Positions 30,257 through 36,162 of a DNA stretch of 36,162 nucleotides are shown piece after piece (the first letter of the stretch is position 1; each line of letters opens with the position of its first letter). A program made the translations under genes and the position numbers. Origin of the DNA: an uncultured Lachnospiraceae bacterium (GTDB taxonomy: Bacteria; Bacillota; Clostridia; Lachnospirales; Lachnospiraceae); NCBI GenBank assembly GCA_902801515.1, contig CADCII010000016.1, positions 1 through 36,162 of the forward strand. Direction: 5' to 3'. Below the pieces are notes generated by a model. The model did no database searches. It was given only the letters and a program-made list of their open reading frames with translations, and was not told the DNA's origin.

Positions 30257-31414
30257 TTGAAGTTTTTACATCTGGGAGATCTGCATCTTGGAAAGTCTCT
30301 CGGGGATTTCGACCTGATCCGCGATCAGAGATACGCACTGGAGCAGGTTCTGAAGATTGTGCAGGAGCAGAAGGCTGACGCGGTGCTGATCGCCGGTGAC
30401 GTCTATGACAAGGCGGTTCCCAGTGAGGCGGCGACGAGGCTTCTTGACTGGTTTTTATCTGCGCTTGCCGAAATGAATATTCAGGTATTCATGATCAGCG
30501 GCAATCATGATTCGGATGAACGCCTGAATTACGGGAGCAGTCTGTTTGAGGAAAATAAGATATTCATTTCCGCAGTGTTTGACGGAACGCTGCATGGAAG
30601 AAAGGTCACGGACGCAGATGGCGAGGTGTGTGTCTGGATGCTGCCTTTTGTGAAGGCTTCACAGGTGAGGCATTTTTATCCGGATGAAAAGATTGAATCC
30701 TATGAGGATGCTGTCCGGGTGATTCTTGCGCACGCTGATATCGATTCCTCACAGCGCAATGTTCTCGTTGCCCACCAGTTTGTCGCAGGAAGCGGTGCAG
30801 ACCCGGAACTTGCCGGATCGGAAGGCGTTGCGGTGCAGAGTGTAGGCCTGGTCGAGAAGATAGGGGCAGACTGTTTTGATGCGTTTGACTACGTTGCGCT
30901 TGGCCATATCCACTCTCCGCAGAAGATCGGAAGAGAGACGGTACGCTACAGTGGGTCGCTCCTGAAATACTCGCTCAGTGAGGCGATGAACACAAAATCT
31001 GTGCCGGTCATTTCACTGGGGGCGAAGGGGAATGTGACAGTAGAGACCATCCCGCTTCATCCGATGCGGGATCTGCGTCATATCAGAGGTCCCATGAAAA
31101 AACTGCTCTCTCCGGAGAATGTAGAGTCACCGGGAGATTTCATCTATGTGACACTCACAGATGAAGATATCATCAATGACGCAATGCAGATCTTTCAGCA
31201 GGTCTATCCAAACACAGTGAAGATCGAATTCGATAATTCGCATACGAGGCAGATCGAGCACGTGGACCTGTCTGAGATTGGGAACCACAGGTCATTTTCG
31301 GAACTGATCTCTGACTTCTACATGCAGATGTACGGATCAGCGATCAGTGATGAGGAGATGGAGATTATGCGGCGGGCGGCAAAGGAGGCGGGAGTTATCG
31401 ATGAGACCGGTTAA
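30257..31414 (+). CDS. sbcD: Exonuclease SbcCD, nuclease subunit D
   Basis: 385 residues from TTG 30257, preceded by AAGGGGGAAGG. The Mre11-type metallophosphoesterase motifs are in order: HLGDLHLGKSLGDFDL, IAGDVYDKAVPS, ISGNHDSDERL, VAHQFV and ALGHIHSPQ. A C-terminal capping domain follows. With SbcC it forms the ATP-dependent nuclease that opens hairpins and removes protein-blocked DNA ends. The end overlaps sbcC by 14 bases. Confidence 0.95.
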   Translation: MKFLHLGDLHLGKSLGDFDLIRDQRYALEQVLKIVQEQKADAVLIAGDVYDKAVPSEAATRLLDWFLSALAEMNIQVFMISGNHDSDERLNYGSSLFEENKIFISAVFDGTLHGRKVTDADGEVCVWMLPFVKASQVRHFYPDEKIESYEDAVRVILAHADIDSSQRNVLVAHQFVAGSGADPELAGSEGVAVQSVGLVEKIGADCFDAFDYVALGHIHSPQKIGRETVRYSGSLLKYSLSEAMNTKSVPVISLGAKGNVTVETIPLHPMRDLRHIRGPMKKLLSPENVESPGDFIYVTLTDEDIINDAMQIFQQVYPNTVKIEFDNSHTRQIEHVDLSEIGNHRSFSELISDFYMQMYGSAISDEEMEIMRRAAKEAGVIDETG

Positions 31415-34400
31415 ACTGATCATTAGTGCCTTCGGCCCGTATGCGGACACGATGCCGGAGATCGATTTCACACAGTTTGAAGAGAAAGGCCTGTTTTTGG
31501 TATCCGGGGATACCGGAGCAGGGAAGACAACGATTTTTGACGCAATCTGTTTTTCCCTGTTCGGCAAGACCAGCGGCAGCTGGAGAGATACGAAGAATCT
31601 TCGAAGTGAATACGCCAAAGACGACACCCCCAGCTTTGTGGATTTTTATTTCTCACATCAGGGAAGGCAGTACCATATCTGGAGGCAGCCGTCTTATGAG
31701 AGAAAAAAACTCAGGGGCAGCGGGGTTATCAAGGAAGATGAGAAAGCCATCCTGTATGAGGAGGGAAAGAATCCGGTTGAAGGACTGACGAAAGTCGATC
31801 GTGCGGTGAAGGAACTTCTGCATATCGATGACAAGCAGTTCAAGCAGATTGCGATGATCGCACAGGGTGAGTTCTGGGAACTGCTCAATGCCAGAACAGA
31901 TAAGAGAACCGAGATACTCCGGACGATCTTTATGACGGACGGGTATAAAGCCATTGAGTACCGGCTCAAGGACAGGATGGACTCCAGCTTTGGCCGGAAG
32001 AAAAATGCGGAGATCAGCATCCTGCAGTTTTTTGGCGGTATCCTGACCGGTCCGGAGGGAGAGGCGAATGAAGCATATCAGGCCGCGAAGGCCCGGGCAG
32101 AAGGTGCCGGAAGTGCCTGGAACCTGGATGAGCTTCTGGGAATCGTGCAGAACCTGATCGGATTCGATGAGGAGCATCTTACCCAGGAAGAGGAGAAACT
32201 GGATGCTCTGGAGACGGATCTTAAGAAGAATGATGAAAAACTGACGCTGGCGCAGAGTACAAACGAAAGCATTCTCAGACTGGAGAGACTGCGGCAGCAG
32301 AAGGAGAAACTGGATGCCCAAAAGCCTTTGATCGAAGAGGAGCAGTCTGTGCTGAAACGCCGCAAAAGCGCTGTGTACACAGTCAATCCTGTCTATCTGA
32401 ACTGGAAGGATAAGGTCCAAAAGAAAACTGCGACGCAGCAGCAGATCCGGGAAGCAAAAGCAGCGCTGCTTAAGGCCGCAGAGGAGGCTCAGACAGCGGC
32501 AGCTTCTCTGCAGGAGAAAGAGGGAATGCAGCCTCAGGCCGATGCATATGGCAGGGAAGCTGACCAGATAGCGAAAGAGAGAGAAAAGTACCAGCAGAGA
32601 GATGAGCTTGTCTCGACCATGCGCAGACTGGATCTGGAGAAGAGTGCAATTAAGGAAGAGGAAGAGAGACTGCAGGCAGAAGAAAAGGAACTGCGGAATC
32701 GGATCGATTCCTTAAAAGAGACGGTCGGCTCCTTAAAAGAGAAACCGGCGGAACTGGAGAAAGTAAGGACGCAGGAAGAGCGCCTGGAAGAACTGGACCA
32801 GGATATCAAAACAATCCTTGAGATAAAGATTCCGGATCGAAGACTTCGGAAAAATGAACTCGTGGAGAAACAGAAGATTTTTGAAAAAGCGAGGGATGAG
32901 TATGCCAGGGCCAGGACAGCGAGGGAGGAGACGGAGGCTTTACTTGAGAACGTCCGTGCAGGCATACTCGCCCGTGGACTGAAGGATGGAGAGAAGTGTC
33001 CGGTATGCGGCTCTGTCCACCATCCGCAGCCGGCAACTCTTCCGGAGAACTCGGTGGATGAAGCTGCCCTCGAGGTCTGCAGGAAGGCGGAAGCGGAAAA
33101 GAATGATGCTAAATCGGCCGCACTTGCTGATGCCGAAGGGTGCAGATCGGCCCTGGAACAGATGGAGCGCCAGCTGAGAGAAGCTGTTCTTATCTGCCTG
33201 AAGAAGGCTGCCTGCGATCAAGGGAGTCCGGAAGAAGACCTTGACAGTCTTGCAGTCAGGCTGGAGACTGCCGGGGACCGCATATGTGAGGATCTGAAGG
33301 ATAATAAGAGGGTTCAGGAAGAGCTCGGTTCTGTATGCCGGACTTTAAAGCAGGCTGAAGAAAATCTGGAGAAATCGCAGGGGAAGGAGACGCAGGATCT
33401 GGCACTAAGGCTGCAGAATCTTGCAGAGAAGAGACAGAAAAACGTAGCGGAAGCTGCGAGAGCCTCAGCCTCATATGAAGCCCTTAAGGAACTGAAGTTC
33501 GCGGACTGGAAGAGTGCGGAAACTGCGAAGAAAAAAGCTGAGGATGCGGCAAGAGCGATCATAGACGCTATTGGCCTGGCACGCAGCATCAAAGAGACGG
33601 CAGAGAAAAATGCAGCCGGGATCGCAGCATCGATTACGACTTTAGAGCAGACACTTGGCGGGCAGGAAGAGGAAGAAACCTCAATTCATACTCATTTCCT
33701 GAATATACTGCAGGAGCAGCAGTTCAATACGCAGGAGGAGATGCTTTCTTATGTCGTCGATGAGTCTGTCATTGAAGAGTCGGAGAGGAAGATCCGGGAG
33801 TATGAGCAGGAGACCGCAGCCAATGCCCTTCAGCTGGAACAGGCACAGAAGGAAGCCGCAGGGAAGACTCTCGTAGACATAGATCTGCTGCGGCAGGAAA
33901 ATGAAGAAAAACGCGAGTATGTCAAAACCGCCCGGGAAGGCGTCAATACCATCCGCTACCGGATACAGTCCAATACTGAAAAACTGGATGGGATGAGATC
34001 ACAGAGAGATCATTTTGAAAAGGCAGGCAGGGAATATGCTGTCTGTGCAAAACTGTACAACCTGGTCAAAGGACAGACAGGAAACGGGAAGATCACGCTG
34101 GAGCAGTATATTCAGGCAGCAGGCTTTGACGGGATCATCCGGGCGGCGAACCGCAGGCTGATGCCGATGAGTGATCAGCAGTATGAACTGTACCGTCAGG
34201 AGGATTCTCTGGGAAAGAGAAGCAATACATTCCTGGACCTGGAGGTGAAGGATAATTATACCGGGCGCAGAAGACCGGTCGGCAATCTGTCCGGAGGAGA
34301 GAGCTTTAAGGCTTCACTAAGTCTTGCACTGGGGCTTTCGGATACGGTATCATCCAATCTCGGGGGGATCCAGATGGACGCCCTGTTTGTAGACGAAGGC

Positions 34401-34583
34401 TTCGGCACTCTGGACCGCAGATCGATCGACAATGCGATGGATACACTGCTGCATCTGTCAGGCAGCGGCAAACTGGTGGGGGTGATCAGCCACCGGGAGG
34501 AACTGATCGAGAACATACCTCAGCAGATCCGCGTTACCAAAGGAAAAGACGGAAGCCGGATACAGATTGAGAACGGATTGTGA
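31401..34583 (+). CDS. sbcC: Exonuclease SbcCD, ATPase subunit C
   Basis: 1060 residues from ATG 31401, just after GGAGGCGGG within the sbcD end; an upstream in-frame ATG at 31347 would encode Arg-rich shadow sequence and is rejected. It is a Rad50/SMC-type protein. Walker A is GDTGAGKTT (36-44), the Q-loop region is IAMIAQGEFWELLNA, two long coiled-coil arms are rich in Glu, Lys and Ala, and the zinc hook is CPVC at 533-536 (GEKCPVCGSVHHPQP). The signature is NLSGGESFKASLSLALGLSD (about 961) and Walker B ALFVDEGFGTLD (about 993). It partners SbcD in DNA end processing. Confidence 0.95.
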   Translation: MRPVKLIISAFGPYADTMPEIDFTQFEEKGLFLVSGDTGAGKTTIFDAICFSLFGKTSGSWRDTKNLRSEYAKDDTPSFVDFYFSHQGRQYHIWRQPSYERKKLRGSGVIKEDEKAILYEEGKNPVEGLTKVDRAVKELLHIDDKQFKQIAMIAQGEFWELLNARTDKRTEILRTIFMTDGYKAIEYRLKDRMDSSFGRKKNAEISILQFFGGILTGPEGEANEAYQAAKARAEGAGSAWNLDELLGIVQNLIGFDEEHLTQEEEKLDALETDLKKNDEKLTLAQSTNESILRLERLRQQKEKLDAQKPLIEEEQSVLKRRKSAVYTVNPVYLNWKDKVQKKTATQQQIREAKAALLKAAEEAQTAAASLQEKEGMQPQADAYGREADQIAKEREKYQQRDELVSTMRRLDLEKSAIKEEEERLQAEEKELRNRIDSLKETVGSLKEKPAELEKVRTQEERLEELDQDIKTILEIKIPDRRLRKNELVEKQKIFEKARDEYARARTAREETEALLENVRAGILARGLKDGEKCPVCGSVHHPQPATLPENSVDEAALEVCRKAEAEKNDAKSAALADAEGCRSALEQMERQLREAVLICLKKAACDQGSPEEDLDSLAVRLETAGDRICEDLKDNKRVQEELGSVCRTLKQAEENLEKSQGKETQDLALRLQNLAEKRQKNVAEAARASASYEALKELKFADWKSAETAKKKAEDAARAIIDAIGLARSIKETAEKNAAGIAASITTLEQTLGGQEEEETSIHTHFLNILQEQQFNTQEEMLSYVVDESVIEESERKIREYEQETAANALQLEQAQKEAAGKTLVDIDLLRQENEEKREYVKTAREGVNTIRYRIQSNTEKLDGMRSQRDHFEKAGREYAVCAKLYNLVKGQTGNGKITLEQYIQAAGFDGIIRAANRRLMPMSDQQYELYRQEDSLGKRSNTFLDLEVKDNYTGRRRPVGNLSGGESFKASLSLALGLSDTVSSNLGGIQMDALFVDEGFGTLDRRSIDNAMDTLLHLSGSGKLVGVISHREELIENIPQQIRVTKGKDGSRIQIENGL

Positions 34584-34601
34584 TCCGGGAGGAGAAAAAG
34601 T

Positions 34602-35828
34602 ATGAAAAAAGAAGGCATTCTGAACAGCCTGCCATTCAGGCTTCTGGTGGCGCTCGCTGCCGGTATTATCGCCGGACTGGCGCTGAGCGCGGCGGATGGA
34701 ACTACAATATCTGCTGCGCTGATCAATATTATCGTGACCGTGAAATACATCGCAGGTCAGTTTATTTCTTTCTGTGTTCCGCTGATCATCATCGGCTTTA
34801 TCGCACCGTCTATTACCAGGCTGGGCAATAACGCATCCCGCATGCTGATCGTTGCACTGAGCATTGCCTATATCTCTTCGATCGGTGCTGCATTTTTTGC
34901 GACAGGGACCGGCTTCTCGATACTTCCATTTCTTAATATCAGTCCTGAGGTGGACGGACTGAAGGAACTGCCTGCAGTTGTATTTGAACTGTCGATCCCG
35001 CAGATCATGCCGGTCATGTCAGCACTGTTCTTCTCTGTTATGATAGGACTTGCCGCGGCATGGAATTCCAGCAAACTGATCACGGGCATACTGGAGGAAT
35101 TCCAGAAGATAGTCCTCAGCATCGTCACAAAGATGGTGATCCCGGTACTGCCGGTCCTGATCGGCTGCACCTTCTGCACCCTGGCATATGAGGGGAGCAT
35201 CACAAAGCAGCTGCCGATCTTCCTGATTATCATCGTAATTGTAATGATCGGTCATTATATCTGGCTGGCTCTGCTGTATGGGATAGCAGGAGTGTATTCC
35301 GGAAGGAATCCATTTAATATCATCAGAAACTACGGACCGGCCTATATGACAGCAGTCGGAACCATGTCCAGCGCGGCAACACTCTCCGTAGCACTGGAGT
35401 GCGCGAAGAAATCAGAACCGCCACTGCGCGATGACCTGGTCAATTTCGGAATCCCGCTGTTTGCCAATATCCATCTGTGCGGTTCTGTTATGACCGAGAC
35501 ATTCTTCGTCATGGCAGTATCCAAGATGCTCTACGGAGAGTTTCCGTCACTTGGCAAGATGATCCTGTTCTGCCTGCTCCTTGGCGTATTCGCGATCGGA
35601 GCACCCGGCGTTCCCGGAGGAACCGTCATGGCCTCCCTGGGACTTATCACCGGTGTACTTGGATTCGACGAGACAGGGACCGCCCTGATGCTGACTATTT
35701 TCGCACTGCAGGATTCCTTCGGAACCGCCTGCAACGTCACCGGCGACGGAGCACTGACACTGTTCCTGACCGGTTACGCAGAGAAACACAACATCAAAGA
35801 AGCCTCGCTTGGGGATATACTTGGCTGA
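34602..35828 (+). CDS. Dicarboxylate/amino acid:cation symporter (DAACS/GltP family)
   Basis: 408 residues from ATG 34602, with GGGAGGAG upstream, 18 bases after sbcC. It is a hydrophobic protein with about eight membrane segments plus two re-entrant loops. Family signatures are the serine-rich hairpin TMSSAATLSVALECA, the segment GIPLFANIHLCGSVMTETFF, the second hairpin GAPGVPGGTVMASLGLITGVL and DSFGTACNVTGDGALTLFLT with the substrate-binding Asn and Asp. Members import glutamate, aspartate, dicarboxylates or serine/threonine with Na+ or H+. The substrate here is undecided. It has its own hairpin downstream. Confidence 0.92.
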   Translation: MKKEGILNSLPFRLLVALAAGIIAGLALSAADGTTISAALINIIVTVKYIAGQFISFCVPLIIIGFIAPSITRLGNNASRMLIVALSIAYISSIGAAFFATGTGFSILPFLNISPEVDGLKELPAVVFELSIPQIMPVMSALFFSVMIGLAAAWNSSKLITGILEEFQKIVLSIVTKMVIPVLPVLIGCTFCTLAYEGSITKQLPIFLIIIVIVMIGHYIWLALLYGIAGVYSGRNPFNIIRNYGPAYMTAVGTMSSAATLSVALECAKKSEPPLRDDLVNFGIPLFANIHLCGSVMTETFFVMAVSKMLYGEFPSLGKMILFCLLLGVFAIGAPGVPGGTVMASLGLITGVLGFDETGTALMLTIFALQDSFGTACNVTGDGALTLFLTGYAEKHNIKEASLGDILG

Positions 35829-35846
35829 AAGTGAACAAGTGCATGA

Positions 35847-35899
35847 TGAACAAGTGCCTGTCACTCGTTTAGAACGAGTGACAGGCACTTGTTCAATTT
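35847..35899 (+). terminator. 23-base perfect hairpin after the symporter gene
   Basis: The arms 35847-35869 (starting TGAACAAGTGCC) and 35873-35895 (ending TTGTTCA) are perfectly complementary around the loop TAG and are followed by ATTTT. The first part of the left arm, TGAACAAGTGC, is also directly repeated at 35832-35842. It would act as a terminator in either direction, but its length and perfection also suit a dispersed palindromic repeat element. Confidence 0.6.
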
Positions 35900-35958
35900 T
35901 ACCATGCTTTTATGAGGAATTCCTGTATGCAGAAGCACATAATCAACATAACGGCTGG

Positions 35959-36050
35959 AAGTGTTGTATAAACAACTAATTACACCGGATTTGATGCTAG
36001 TTAATACAACGTGTGGCTGATAAAATAAATAAAAGTTGTTTAATACACTT
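35959..36050. repeat. Three related operator-like repeats
   Basis: AAGTGTTGTATAAACAAC at 35959-35976 (plus), GTTAATACAACGTGT at 36000-36014 (inverted form of the core TTGTATTAAC) and GTTGTTTAATACACTT at 36035-36050 (inverted form of the first, with a two-base gap). They are 35-41 bases apart, and the last ends at the -35 box of the promoter below. They look like binding sites for a regulator of the next gene. Confidence 0.45.
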
Positions 36051-36079
36051 TTGTGCTTTGCTTTTTGATAACGTATAAT
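36051..36079 (+). promoter_or_regulatory. Sigma-A promoter reading out of the window
   Basis: TTGTGC (36051-36056), a 17-base spacer, TATAAT (36074-36079). No gene starts before the window ends at 36162, so the transcript has a leader of at least about 75 bases or the gene begins just outside. Confidence 0.55.
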
Positions 36080-36162
36080 TAGTTTCGCAAATTCATAAAA
36101 ACATAGACATGGTCTATCACCACTCGGTAAAATTTAAGTTACCACACAAAAACAAACCGAGG

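Larger units (their letters stand above)
35829..36162. other. Right-edge intergenic region
   Basis: 334 bases with no gene. It contains a long hairpin after the symporter gene, three operator-like repeats and a plus-strand promoter whose gene lies beyond the window. Confidence 0.6.

Noticed and set aside
31347-31400. Earlier start of sbcC
   Set aside because: Would give an Arg-rich, non-conserved leader inside sbcD; ATG 31401 has a good binding site and starts the conserved sequence.

Overview
The window looks like chromosome from a Clostridia member, most probably a Lachnospiraceae relative. Supporting signs are strong GGAGG-type ribosome binding sites, frequent TTG/GTG starts, the cysS-mrnC-rlmB order, a butyrate kinase, tRNA genes without an encoded CCA, a CIRCE-controlled heat-shock promoter and BspA-type leucine-rich-repeat surface proteins. 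No rRNA or CRISPR array is present.

Left part (1-5100). A truncated secreted/membrane-type gene and a small membrane protein precede a compact mobile element. The element has a long non-coding block of helically phased short repeats (about 830-1400), a terminator hairpin abutting the first gene, a CHC2 zinc-finger primase-like gene overlapping a RepA-type AAA ATPase, a palindrome-plus-hairpin region resembling a MOBP-type transfer origin (3379-3429), and a tyrosine integrase. It stops just short of the 3' end of a tRNA-Met gene. No relaxase gene is visible, so it looks like a small integrative element that replicates on its own and is mobilised in trans. This region holds the most unusual DNA in the window.

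Central housekeeping part (5100-20900). A minus-strand tRNA-Val/tRNA-Met unit has its own promoter and terminator. It is followed by a conserved unknown gene, a heterodimeric ABC exporter pair with one degenerate ATP site, a zinc-ribbon protein with a long acidic tail, butyrate kinase, a cytoplasmic GH5 glycosidase, Lon protease behind a CIRCE operator, an HTH-Uma2 fusion translationally coupled to ispF, cysS-mrnC-rlmB, secG with an acidic tail, and tRNA-Thr.

Surface-protein island (21100-30250). Downstream of tRNA-Thr, and visibly more AT-rich in codon choice, lie five consecutive genes for exported proteins: an unknown two-domain protein, three BspA-like LRR proteins sharing a Tyr/Asp...Trp-Leu C-terminus, and a protein with three PPC-like beta domains. 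A broken gene with an intact signal-peptide start closes the block.

Right part (30257-36162). sbcD-sbcC (DNA end/hairpin nuclease) is followed by a dicarboxylate/amino-acid:cation symporter, a 23-bp perfect hairpin, and a regulatory region with three related operator-like repeats upstream of a good sigma-A promoter reading out of the window.
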